A model generated the notes under the pieces. The model saw nothing but the letters and a program-made list of their open reading frames with translations. It had not been told where the DNA came from and ran no database searches. Below are positions 1 through 8,005 of a DNA stretch of 64,000 nt, piece after piece. Made by a program: the position numbers and the translations under genes. Every line of letters starts with the position of its first letter. The stretch's first letter is position 1. The stretch is from Wenjunlia vitaminophila DSM 41686 (GTDB lineage: Bacteria > Actinomycetota > Actinomycetes > Streptomycetales > Streptomycetaceae): positions 62,001 to 126,000 of the forward strand of contig NZ_KB904680.1 in NCBI RefSeq assembly GCF_000380165.1, read 5' to 3'.

Positions 1-310
1 GAGCAGCTCTCCCGGCTCGTCGCCGGCGGACCGCTGACCGAAGAACGCCAGGGCCCGGCACCGCTACGTCCGGCTGGCCGGACCGGAGGTGGCCGCCCTG
101 GTCGAAGCCCTCGCCCCGTACGCCCCGCGGACCCCGCACCCACGGAGTCTGCGCGAGTCGGTCCGGTTCAGCGCCGAAGCACACGCCCGCACCCGTGACG
201 ACCACCTGGCGGGGCGGCTGGGCGTGGCCCTGGCCGACGCGATGGTCACCCGGGGCCTGGTCGCCACCGTCTCCGGGCTCGCCGTCACCCCGGAGGGCCG
301 GGCCGCGCGA
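1..310 (+). pseudogene. ArsR-like winged-helix regulator remnant (frameshifted)
   Basis: The first ~54 bases read EQLSRLVAGGPLTEERQG in frame 1. The text then continues only after a one-base shift as RHRYVRLAGPEVAALVEALA and RESVRFSAEAHARTRDDHLA. Together this is the second half of the winged helix and the following helical region of an ArsR-family regulator (known family pattern: QGRHRYYRLA, then CYDHLAGRLGV). An extra C near base 56 explains the shift. Similarity stops near base 310, in GLAVTPEGRA, without the usual C-terminal segment, so the gene is broken at both places and is also cut by the window edge. No function is expected. A sequencing error could explain the shift but not the missing C-terminus. 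Confidence 0.55.
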
Positions 311-450
311 GGTCGAAAGAACCGACCCGCGTCCCGCGCTCCTCAACCGCACTGCAGAGGAGCGGGCCGGGGACGGCCAGGCACGGTGACGTCACCGCGT
401 CGCCTCCGGCGGGCCGCACGCGCGACGGCCCACCGGAGGACACCAGCGAC

Positions 451-1098
451 CTACCCGTCCAGCAGGTCGTTCATGACGGCGATCTCGTCGGTCTGCGCGG
501 TGACGATGGCCTTGGCGAGGTCCTTGGCGGGCTGGTAGGCGCCCTCGGACCGTTCGGTGGTGGCCATGTCCACGGCGCCCTCGTGGTGTTCGACCATCAT
601 TCGCAGGAAAGCGGCGTCGAACGCCTCACCGGACAGCTTCTCCAGCTCGCCCATCTCCTTGTCGCTCATCATCCCCGGCATGCTGTCGTGACCGGAGTGG
701 TCCATCCCGTGGGAGCCCTCCCCCCCGGCGTCCGCCGGGTCCTGCGGGACCTCCTCGCCCCAGCTCGTCAACCACCCGGACATGGTGGTGATCTCCGGGT
801 CCTGCGCCTTCTTGATCTGCTCGGCGAGGTCCTTGACCTCCTTGGACGCGGCCCGGCCGGGGGCGAGGTCGGCCATGTCCACCGCCTGCCGGTGGTGCGG
901 GATCATGCCCTGCGCGAACTGCACGTCCTGGGCGTTGTGGGCGTCGTCCACGGCCTGCGAGGCCGAACGACCCGCGGTGTTGGAGGGTGTTCCGGATGCC
1001 TCGTCCTCGTCCCCGCCACAGGCGGCGAGCACCACGGAGGCAGCGGCGAGGGCGATGGCGAGGGCGGCCCGGCGAACCCGGGAACGGTGTGTGGTCAT
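451..1098 (-). CDS. DUF305 family lipoprotein
   Basis: 215 aa from ATG 1098 (MTTHRSRVRRAA); an upstream ATG at 1131 would add a non-signal-like extension. The N-terminus is a lipoprotein signal peptide: basic start, hydrophobic ALAIALAAASVVLA, then the lipobox LAAC with the Cys at about residue 27. The mature part has the two halves typical of DUF305 (ferritin-like): AQGMIPHHRQAVDMADLA at about 60-77 and RMMVEHHEGAVDMA at about 165-180. The HH pairs and nearby Met/His-rich GMDHSGHDSMPGMM suggest metal (copper) binding at the outer face of the membrane; that role is inferred from the family. It lies 150 bp downstream of the DUF6153 gene on the same strand, a pairing often linked to copper handling. 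Confidence 0.9.
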   Translation of the reverse strand: MTTHRSRVRRAALAIALAAASVVLAACGGDEDEASGTPSNTAGRSASQAVDDAHNAQDVQFAQGMIPHHRQAVDMADLAPGRAASKEVKDLAEQIKKAQDPEITTMSGWLTSWGEEVPQDPADAGGEGSHGMDHSGHDSMPGMMSDKEMGELEKLSGEAFDAAFLRMMVEHHEGAVDMATTERSEGAYQPAKDLAKAIVTAQTDEIAVMNDLLDG

Positions 1099-1249
1099 GG
1101 TGTGGCAACTCCTGGGTGCACAGCGGTGCACGTCGGTGCCCCCGGCGTTGGCGCGAACGCGCGTCTACACCGGACGGGCACGCATGGTCGAAGGCAGCTC
1201 GGAGCACGGCCCGCCCCGGTGACGACCGGAGGCAGGCGTGCGGGTGCCT

Positions 1250-1663
1250 CTAGATCCGCAGGAGTTGCAGTTGCGCCAGATCGGGCGGTGCCCGAACGGC
1301 GGCGTGGGGTACGGCCGGCCACCCGGCGGGCACGGCGACCGCGGCGGGGTCGAACGGCGCCGGGGCGAGGTCCGGCACGGCCGGGGCCGCACCGAGGCCG
1401 CTGGCGGCGCAGGTCGCGTCCGCGTGGTGCGGGTGACCTCCGGTGTCGTGGGAGCAACTGGCCCCGGCCCGGTGCACGTGGGCCACGTCGTCGTCCGCGT
1501 GCGCCGTCGCCGTGGCGTGCCGCGCCATCCCGCCGCCGAGCCCCGCTGCACCGGGTGCGAGCCCGTGCATCCCCACGAGTCCGGCCAGCAGCACCAGGAC
1601 CAGCGACACCAGGACCCCGGGCGCCCCGGGGCGCCCGTTCACCTGTGGTGGTCGGCCGGTCAC
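1250..1663 (-). CDS. DUF6153 family membrane protein
   Basis: 137 aa, GTG start at 1663. One N-terminal membrane segment (VLVSLVLVLLAGLVGMHGLA, about residues 17-36) is followed by a His-rich stretch (HATATAHADDDVAHVH, CSHDTGGHPHHADATC) and a conserved-looking end DLAQLQLLRI. The layout of one TM helix, His/Cys-rich loop and LQxLRI tail matches DUF6153 of actinobacteria. Function is unknown; the His/Cys region suggests metal binding. The DUF305 lipoprotein follows on the same strand, so the two may be co-transcribed. Confidence 0.8.
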   Translation of the reverse strand: MTGRPPQVNGRPGAPGVLVSLVLVLLAGLVGMHGLAPGAAGLGGGMARHATATAHADDDVAHVHRAGASCSHDTGGHPHHADATCAASGLGAAPAVPDLAPAPFDPAAVAVPAGWPAVPHAAVRAPPDLAQLQLLRI

Positions 1664-1740
1664 GCCGCCATCCTAGGGGTGTCCGCATCCCCGCCGGAGC
1701 ACTACCCCAGGCCCCGACCGAATGACACCGTCGAGCGACT

Positions 1741-2118
1741 GTCCGACTCCCCGCCCAGGAGATCGCCGACAGGGCAGTGGACGCCTCCGGCCACGCCAGG
1801 TCCGTGCACATGACCTTCAGCGCGGAGGACGAGCTGTTCGAGGAGTTCACCTCGTTGTGCGAACTCAAGGGCCATCAGGAGGACCTTGCCGAGTGGCACG
1901 AGGGATGGTTGTACAGCAGGGGCGGGGCCACCGAGGTCGACAGCACACCCACAGGGGGGCTCAACTACCCCGGCAACGAGGACACCGGCCGCATCCACGT
2001 CTCCACAGTGGGTGTCCCCCGGTTGTTGGAAGTAGATGATGACCACGGCCGTGGGCGGAGCATCCTGCTTGACGTCTCCCTGTCCGACGAGCCCGAGGCG
2101 GACGCCACGGCCGTCTGA
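1741..2118 (+). pseudogene. Decayed paralogue of the next lipoprotein gene
   Basis: The frame starting near 1741 reads LPAQEIADRAVDASGHARSV, matching LSAKEIGDKSLETLKQATSM of the intact lipoprotein at 2350-3159. It then jumps to FTSLCELKGHQEDLAEW and GGATEVDSTPTGGLNY, HVSTVGVPRLLEVDDD, matching DMVETCDLEKMTASMTE, GEVTEVNGTPAIELNY and YVSTVGKPYPLKVDDK. About 75 residues in the middle are missing. The signal peptide is also gone: an in-frame TGA lies at 1723. The first usable start would be GTG 1777. It is best read as a tandem duplicate with a lost 5' end and an internal in-frame deletion. Confidence 0.7.
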
Positions 2119-2349
2119 GACGCGGACCCGGACTCGGTGACGGACGCACGGCGCCCGTACGGCTCGGTGATCGGCCAGACTCCCTGGTCAGGGGCCCATC
2201 GACGCGTACCCGGGCAGCCTGCCGACCAGAGCCGTTGGCCAGAACGTCACCCAGGGTAGGTAAGCTGCCTCGTCCGGGTCCGCCGCGCGCCGGTCACCCC
2301 TGTGTCTCGGTCGGGGCTCGTGGCGGAACAGAACAGAAATGAGAGCTAG

Positions 2350-3159
2350 ATGAAACTCAGGCGGAGCCTGGCCCTGACGGCGGCGGTATGCGCACTGGTT
2401 GCCGGGGCGGCGGCCTGCGGCAGTGACGACGATCCGAAGGACCCGGGCTCACCGTTCCAGAAGGACAAGTCCAACTCCTCGTCCAAGCCGGAGGAGAAGC
2501 AGGCGGAGTCCAACGGCGTGACCGAGTTGTCCGCGAAGGAGATCGGCGACAAGTCCCTGGAGACCCTGAAGCAGGCCACCTCCATGCACATGGTCGGCAC
2601 GGCGGACGGCGCCAAGCTGGACCTGCTCCTGGACAACAGCGGCAACTGCCGCGGGACCATGGGCCTCGAGGGTATCGAGATGGAGATGCTCCGCAAGGGC
2701 GAGTCGTTCTGGCTTAAGGGAGACGAGGGCTTCTGGAGCATGGCCGTCGGCAAGGACGCCGATGCGGCCAAGGCGGTCGTGGGCGACCGCTACATGCTCG
2801 TCCCCGCGGGCGACGAGCAGTACGGGGACATGGTCGAGACCTGCGACCTGGAGAAGATGACGGCGTCGATGACCGAGGACAGCGCCGAGACCACCTACAC
2901 CAAGGGCGAGGTCACCGAGGTCAACGGCACACCCGCCATCGAACTGAACTACAAGGACACTGACGGGACGGGGACCATTTACGTCTCCACCGTGGGCAAG
3001 CCCTACCCGCTGAAGGTGGACGACAAGTCCAGCACGCAGCCTGCCGCCATCGTCTTCTCCGACTTCGACAAGCCGGTGGACGTGCAGGCCCCGCCGGACG
3101 ACAAGGTGCTGGACGTGTCCGTGCTCGAGGACATGGCCGACGAGGGCACGGCTGCCTGA
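2350..3159 (+). CDS. Secreted lipoprotein, LppX/LprG-like size class
   Basis: 269 aa. MKLRRSLALTAAVCALVAGAAACGS is a clear lipoprotein signal with the lipobox Cys at about residue 23. A charged Ser/Lys linker (about 30-55) leads to a globular domain of about 210 residues with no membrane segment. The domain layout (VTELSAKEIGDKSLE, then THMVG-like strand, C-terminal IYVSTVGKPYPLKVDD) resembles the actinobacterial lipoproteins that carry lipids or act as cell-wall lipoproteins, but I do not recognise the exact family. A weak purine-rich site (GAGAG) lies just before the ATG. A degenerate tandem copy lies immediately upstream and a strong hairpin follows the stop. Confidence 0.8.
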   Translation: MKLRRSLALTAAVCALVAGAAACGSDDDPKDPGSPFQKDKSNSSSKPEEKQAESNGVTELSAKEIGDKSLETLKQATSMHMVGTADGAKLDLLLDNSGNCRGTMGLEGIEMEMLRKGESFWLKGDEGFWSMAVGKDADAAKAVVGDRYMLVPAGDEQYGDMVETCDLEKMTASMTEDSAETTYTKGEVTEVNGTPAIELNYKDTDGTGTIYVSTVGKPYPLKVDDKSSTQPAAIVFSDFDKPVDVQAPPDDKVLDVSVLEDMADEGTAA

Positions 3160-3177
3160 CGCACCGGCCGAACAGCG

Positions 3178-3218
3178 AGGGCCCCGTTCGGGCGATCATG
3201 TCGCCCGAACGGGGCCCT
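3178..3218 (+). terminator. Long perfect hairpin after the lipoprotein gene
   Basis: An 18-bp perfect stem (3178-3195 with 3201-3218) closes a 5-base TCATG loop. It starts 18 bases after the lipoprotein stop and has no U-tract, as usual for actinomycete terminators. The symmetry would work in either direction. Confidence 0.8.
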
Positions 3219-3298
3219 CCGGCGCACCGCGGAGCAGGCGGTTGCGCCAGGGATCACCTCCTGCCGACGGGTCCGTGACTGGCCCGCCCTGGCCCGAC

Positions 3299-3532
3299 GA
3301 CGTCACGCCGCACCTCCTGCCGCCGCACACGCCCGAGCTGAACCCCGATGAGCTGGTCAACGCGGATCTCGAGCACAGCCTGACCAAGCACCGGGCCCGC
3401 AACCAGGCCGGCCCCGCCGCTGGGACCCGCCGGTCCTTCCACGGACGTCGGTGAGCGCCGCACGTCGTCCGCGGCTCCTTCGGTGGCCCGCACGTCCGCC
3501 GCACCTGGGATGCGAACTCCACGAGTTTCTGA
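3299..3532 (+). pseudogene. IS630-type transposase C-terminal remnant
   Basis: One frame reads LLPPHTPELNPDELVNADLE and KHRARNQAGPAAGTRRSFHG, which is the IS630-family DDE transposase block around the last catalytic Glu (ELNPxE). After a frameshift near 3450 the text continues as HVVRGSFGGPHVRRTW, the usual transposase C-terminus, ending at TGA 3530. Everything upstream of this block is absent. It is an insertion-sequence fossil lying just after the terminator of the lipoprotein gene. Confidence 0.7.
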
Positions 3533-3610
3533 TCAACAGTCCCGTGGCGTCGTCAGCGGCGTTCTCCCGGAGTTCGGGTGTACCAGAGACGAGCCGTCGT
3601 GTGACGGCGG

Positions 3611-3826
3611 TCAGTCGCCGCCGTCGCCCCCGCCGTCGCCCCCGCTACCGCCGCCGAACTCGCCGCCAGCGCCACTACTGCCCGTGCGGCCGCCATCACT
3701 GCGGTGCTTGTACTTGCCGGAGTGCTCCCACCAAAGGTCCCAAAGCCAACTCCAGATGCCGACGGCGGCGAAGCACACAGCAGCCACGATGACCGCGATC
3801 CAGAACATCTCCTCAACGGGGTCCAC
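3611..3826 (-). CDS. Small single-pass membrane protein with Gly-rich tail
   Basis: 71 aa if begun at GTG 3826, which has AGGAGG about 9 bases upstream; an ATG at 3808 sits directly on a GGAG and is less likely. One membrane helix (MFWIAVIVAAVCFAAVGIWS) is followed by Trp-rich WLWDLWWEHSGKYKH and a Gly/Asp/Ser tail (GGEFGGGSGGDGGG). This W-rich/HSGKYKHR/Gly-tail design recurs in short actinobacterial proteins of unknown role. It stands alone between the transposase remnant and the kinase. Confidence 0.6.
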   Translation of the reverse strand: MDPVEEMFWIAVIVAAVCFAAVGIWSWLWDLWWEHSGKYKHRSDGGRTGSSGAGGEFGGGSGGDGGGDGGD

Positions 3827-4085
3827 CGCTTCCGCCTCCTCCGCCTCCCAGTGCCGACCCTGGCGGTCAACCCTTCGACGAAGGGCTAACCGGGTGGTAC
3901 GCACCCGCCGTCTGCGAACCTCATGCCCCCCACTGGCGGGACGGCCAGAACGACGTCCCAGCCACCCTCCGGCGAGCGGCCCGCGACTGCCGTCGGCCCC
4001 TGACCCTCAGCCCCACCTCGCCGCAGCAATCGCCGCGGTCCCGTCATCTTGCTCCGGACATGAGCGACCGGACAAGCACGTCCCG

Positions 4086-5723
4086 CTATTCCGCCGCGGC
4101 CGTGTAGTGGGCGAGTTGGCCCTGTACGTGCAGGGTGTCAGGGTGATCAGCACCGAGCACCCGAGTGCGGTCACGAACCAGATCCGCATACAGATCCCGC
4201 GCCGCTGCCGCGTCACCCGCCTCAGCCGTGAAGAAGGCATGCCAGTCCCGCGCGAACAGGGTGTCAGGGTGATCAGCACCAAGCACCCGTACGTGGTCAC
4301 GGACCAGTTCCGCACACAGGTCACGCGCGGCCACCGCGTCACCCGCCAGACCCGTGTGACGGGCGTGCCAGTCCCGCGCGCGGAGGGTCTGGGGATCATC
4401 AGCGCCCAGCACCCGAGTGCGGTCACGAACCAGATCGGCACACAGGTCCCGCGCCGCTCCCGCGTCACCCGCCGCACCCGTGAAGCGGGCGTGCTGGTTC
4501 TGCACGTGCAGGGTGTCAGGGTGGTCGGGGCCGAGCACCCGAGTGCGGTCACGAACCAGATCGGCATACAGATCCCGCGCCGCTCCCGCGTCACCCGCCT
4601 CAGCCGTGAAGAAGGCATGCCAGTCCCGCGCGAACAAGGTGTCAGGGTGATCAGCACCAAGCAGCCGCACGTGGTCACGAACCAGATCGACATACTGGTC
4701 CCGCGCGGCCGCCGCGTCACCCGCCGCACCCAGCGCCTGTGCCTCACGGGCGCGCTCCTGCAGGTCCGCTGTGATGGGACGCGTTGTCGCCGATGTCGGG
4801 GGTGGGGCGGTCGGGGCCGTGGGTGACGGGCTGCCGAAGCCCTCGATCACGGCGAGCGCCCTGGCGGGGAGCCAGCTCGTTGCAGCGTGGGGGGCGGAGG
4901 TCCGGTCCCGGTGATGCCTGAACTCCTCGAGTATCTGGCTCAGGGTCGGCCGCGCCTCCGGCTCCTTGGACAGGCACCGCCCCACCACGTCAGCCAGCTC
5001 GCTGGGCAGGCCGTTCAGGTTCGGCGGCTGATACAGCGTCTGGGCCAGGACATCGCCCGCGCTCGGCCCTTCGAACGGTGCGTGCCCCGTCGCCGCGAAC
5101 ACCATCACCGCACCCAACGCGAACACGTCACTGGCCGGCCCGGCGGCTCCCCGGATGTGCTCCGGGGCCATGTACCCCGAGGTGCCCATCACCTGCGTGG
5201 AAGCCGTCCCCACCGCGTCCAGTGCCTTGGCGATCCCGAAATCGATCACTCGCGGTCCATCAGCGGTCACCAGCACGTTCGCCGGTTTCAGGTCCCGGTG
5301 CACCAACCCGGCACCATGGACCGACAACAGCGCCTCCGCGATGCCGGCCGCGACCCACCACACACCCGCCGGCGGCAGTACCCCTGCCCGCTCGATGAGG
5401 GTGTCGAGCGGCGGCGCGGCAACGAACGCGACGGCCATCCAGAGCAGCTCCGCGTCCGACGCGGACACCTCGACCACCGGCGCGGTGAACGCTCCACTCA
5501 CCGCCCGGGCCGCTGATGCCTCCCGGACGAAACGCGCCCGGAACCCGTCCTCGTCCGCGAGGTGCGGGCGGATCACCTTGACCGCGTACAGCCGCGTGCC
5601 GAGACCACGAGCCAGGTAGACGCGGCCCATTCCGCCCTGTCCCAGTACCCGGAGCACCGTGTACGGACCCACCGTCGTCGGGTCCCGGCCGTCCAGCGGA
5701 CTGCCCCACATCAGATCCGCCAC
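4086..5723 (-). CDS. Ser/Thr protein kinase with tandem TPR-like repeats
   Basis: 545 aa, GTG 5723 preceded by GAGGGGAG. The kinase domain (about 18-275) has the Gly loop LGQGGMGRV, VK in YAVKVIRP, catalytic LVHRDLKPANV, the metal-binding DFG in VIDFGIA and the APE-type MAPEHI. After a Pro/Thr linker (about 285-320) come about five 42-residue units of the form AGDAGAARDLYADLVRDRTR plus LGADHPDTLFARDWHAFFT, a TPR_10/12-like tetratricopeptide pattern. There is no membrane helix, so it is cytosolic, unlike PASTA kinases. The repeats likely bind a protein partner. The repeats are nearly identical in DNA, including a 378-bp (three-unit) offset match, which points to recent expansion. Confidence 0.92.
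   Translation of the reverse strand: MADLMWGSPLDGRDPTTVGPYTVLRVLGQGGMGRVYLARGLGTRLYAVKVIRPHLADEDGFRARFVREASAARAVSGAFTAPVVEVSASDAELLWMAVAFVAAPPLDTLIERAGVLPPAGVWWVAAGIAEALLSVHGAGLVHRDLKPANVLVTADGPRVIDFGIAKALDAVGTASTQVMGTSGYMAPEHIRGAAGPASDVFALGAVMVFAATGHAPFEGPSAGDVLAQTLYQPPNLNGLPSELADVVGRCLSKEPEARPTLSQILEEFRHHRDRTSAPHAATSWLPARALAVIEGFGSPSPTAPTAPPPTSATTRPITADLQERAREAQALGAAGDAAAARDQYVDLVRDHVRLLGADHPDTLFARDWHAFFTAEAGDAGAARDLYADLVRDRTRVLGPDHPDTLHVQNQHARFTGAAGDAGAARDLCADLVRDRTRVLGADDPQTLRARDWHARHTGLAGDAVAARDLCAELVRDHVRVLGADHPDTLFARDWHAFFTAEAGDAAAARDLYADLVRDRTRVLGADHPDTLHVQGQLAHYTAAAE
4110..4740 (-). repeat. 126-bp coding tandem repeats in the kinase gene
   Basis: The C-terminal part of the kinase is built from 126-bp (42-codon) units. 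The blocks around 4200-4305 and 4578-4683 match almost base for base at an offset of exactly 378 bp, three units, so a multi-unit segment appears to have been duplicated. Copy number is likely to vary between strains. Confidence 0.8.
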
Positions 5724-5884
5724 GAAGCTCCCCTCACGCGCACCGGCCCTCCGCGGCCCATCATCGCCGAACCGCGGAGATCACCGCCACCGCCGCCGCC
5801 GGACCGACCAACGACCAGCGAACCAGCCGCCCGTTGCGTTCGCCCCCTCCTCGGCCTCACCGGATGAGTCCAGGCGAGATCACT

Positions 5885-7825
5885 TCACGCGAACACCCTG
5901 TTCCCCGCGGTGAGTGCGCGGAGCTCGGACCGGGTCTCCGGGTCGGTGGAGTAGATCACCGTGCCGATCATTCCCCGGGTCAGCAACACCTTGTAGGTGT
6001 TGCGAACCAACCGGTCCACCTCCGAGTCAGGCGTCTTCTTCCTGAAGACCGGGTCCCTGGACGCGTTCCGGTCAACGATCCATCGGTCACCACGCCACAC
6101 CAGGTCAGGACCGATGATCACACCGCTCCAGTCGTATTCGAATCCCTGTGCTGTGTAGACGCATCCCACCTGCCCGAAACCGGCTTCGTCCGTCGCCCAC
6201 AGCGCTGCCGGCGGAGCTCCCGAGACGGCCCGGTCCCCGTACACGTTCCACGGTCGGGACCAGTCTCCGATGACCACGTCCGCGGGAAGCTCCTGCCCCG
6301 GCGAGACGTTCCTCGTCCATGGCCAGCAGTAGCCGGCGCTCATCCGCGCCCGGTAGCCCAGAGCGCGCTGCTCCTCGAGGAAGCCCTCCATCTCCTGCGG
6401 GCTGTCCACGACGACGAGTTCCATCCGGTCGTCAGGGAGCCAGGGAACAGGAGTGCCTCCGTCGAGGCCGAGGAGCGCAACCACCCAGTGCAGGTATGCC
6501 TCGCTGCCGCCGCACCGGAACTGACCGTCAAGCGGGATCACCCGGCACTGGAGGCCCTTCGCGTCGGCGGCCCCCCTGATGTCCTCGACCCGACCGATCT
6601 CCCCCGGACGCACGACCTGGTGCTCGTCCAACAGGAACACCGGAACCCGTGCCGCGTCGATCAACTCCTCGACCTGCGCCTTGCCCGTGCGGTGCGCAGC
6701 GCGGGTATAACGGTTCGCCGACGTCTCGCGTATGCGGTGGGCCTCGTCGCAGATGAGCACCTCGATGCTGTTGCGCTCGGCCACCATGAAACTGTTGAAG
6801 TACTTGAACAGGTCACGTACCGCCGGCTTCCCGGAACCAGCGACCTTCCTCATGGTCGTGGTGAACGAGCTGGAACCAGTCGCGTGCAGCGCGGTGACTC
6901 CCTGTCGCCACAGCTCCCCGAGTAGCGACAGGGCGATGACGCTCTTCCCCGTTCCCGGACCGCCAGTGATGACCACGACCTCCTTGTGGTCCGACTGCCG
7001 TGCTCGCCTGACCGCGTTCATCACCATGCGGTAGGCCACCTGCTGCTCATCCAGCAGTACGAACTGCTCGCGGTTCCGCACCTCCTCCGCGGCCACGTCC
7101 ATGAGCTGCTTGGACGGAGCGATCCTGCCGGCGAGAAGTGCGTCCGCGGCCTGGGCGCCGGACCTGGGAGCGAGCCTGGCGCGGAGGAAGTCCGCGAACT
7201 CACCACGCTGGTCGCCGGTGAACAGTGCCCCGTAGGCGTCCTCGTCGCGCTGTCGGAGACCGTCCACGGCCCTCTCCGTGGCGTTGTGCAGGTAGGCCGC
7301 ACCGCAGACGCGTTCAGGGTGGTCGGAGAGAGCGCCGTTGAAGTCGACCAGGTAACGACAGTAGCCACGGACCTGGTCGACGGGGTGCAGGACGGGGCGT
7401 CCGTAACCCTCGACGTGACACAACGACTGGTCGTCGTCGTCCGGTAAGGCCCTCGACCACTGCTTGAGCTCAACGACCACGTAGGAGGGGGCACCGGTCC
7501 TTGGGTGCACGCCGGCCAGGACGGCGTCGGCTCGCCTGCTGTTCAGCGGCAACGCGTACTCGAGCAGCACTTCCACCTGACCGAGCCCCGCGCTCCGGAG
7601 GGCGCTCACCAGCGCGGGGATGCTGCGCTCCCAGGAGCGCCGCTCCTGGGAGCTGGGCCGGTGACCGTACGCGCGCACGAACTGCTCAGTCATCCTCAGG
7701 GCCAGCGAGTTGGCGAACATCTCAGCGGCCACCGCGTCGGCGGAGTCACGGAAGAGCGCGGAGTCGTGGTGTGGCAAGAGACAGTCCCCCAGGCAGCACG
7801 AAGGAGCTCGTGCGGGTGGGGGCAT
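5885..7825 (-). CDS. PD-(D/E)XK nuclease fused to DUF2075 (Schlafen-3-like) helicase
   Basis: 646 aa from ATG 7825; TTG 7777, after a GGGGGA, is a plausible later start because family members begin near the LFRDSADAV segment. The N-terminal domain carries a nuclease-like signature: Asp100 in RRADAVLAG and E119-x-K121 in VVVELKQW. The C-terminal part (about 270-646) is a P-loop helicase of the DUF2075/Schlafen group 3 type: Walker A GGPGTGKS at about 290, Walker B VLICDEAHRIR at about 355, and a late VYTAQGFEYDW motif. It acts on nucleic acids in the cytosol; a role in phage defence is inferred, not shown. It stands alone, between the kinase and the barstar gene. Confidence 0.85.
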   Translation of the reverse strand: MPPPARAPSCCLGDCLLPHHDSALFRDSADAVAAEMFANSLALRMTEQFVRAYGHRPSSQERRSWERSIPALVSALRSAGLGQVEVLLEYALPLNSRRADAVLAGVHPRTGAPSYVVVELKQWSRALPDDDDQSLCHVEGYGRPVLHPVDQVRGYCRYLVDFNGALSDHPERVCGAAYLHNATERAVDGLRQRDEDAYGALFTGDQRGEFADFLRARLAPRSGAQAADALLAGRIAPSKQLMDVAAEEVRNREQFVLLDEQQVAYRMVMNAVRRARQSDHKEVVVITGGPGTGKSVIALSLLGELWRQGVTALHATGSSSFTTTMRKVAGSGKPAVRDLFKYFNSFMVAERNSIEVLICDEAHRIRETSANRYTRAAHRTGKAQVEELIDAARVPVFLLDEHQVVRPGEIGRVEDIRGAADAKGLQCRVIPLDGQFRCGGSEAYLHWVVALLGLDGGTPVPWLPDDRMELVVVDSPQEMEGFLEEQRALGYRARMSAGYCWPWTRNVSPGQELPADVVIGDWSRPWNVYGDRAVSGAPPAALWATDEAGFGQVGCVYTAQGFEYDWSGVIIGPDLVWRGDRWIVDRNASRDPVFRKKTPDSEVDRLVRNTYKVLLTRGMIGTVIYSTDPETRSELRALTAGNRVFA

Positions 7826-8005
7826 GTCCTCAGACGCTGACCGTGGACAGCATCCGTGCGGGAAGCCCGGCGGGCCGCTTGGATTTTCCGAGTGACTCTA
7901 TCGTCGGGCGGTGACAGTGCCGCGGGCGCTGCCCGACCGGTCCGTGGTGCGGGACCGCACCGGGCCGGCACGCCGTGGGGGGTTCCGTGTCGGGCAGACC
8001 ACGAC

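Noticed and set aside
583-1725. 380-aa plus-strand open frame
   Set aside because: It is antisense to the DUF305 and DUF6153 genes and has the Arg/Pro/Gly-rich composition of a GC-driven shadow frame.
3483-4826. 447-aa plus-strand open frame with internal repeats
   Set aside because: The repeats are those of the kinase TPR-like region read from the other strand; no independent domain.
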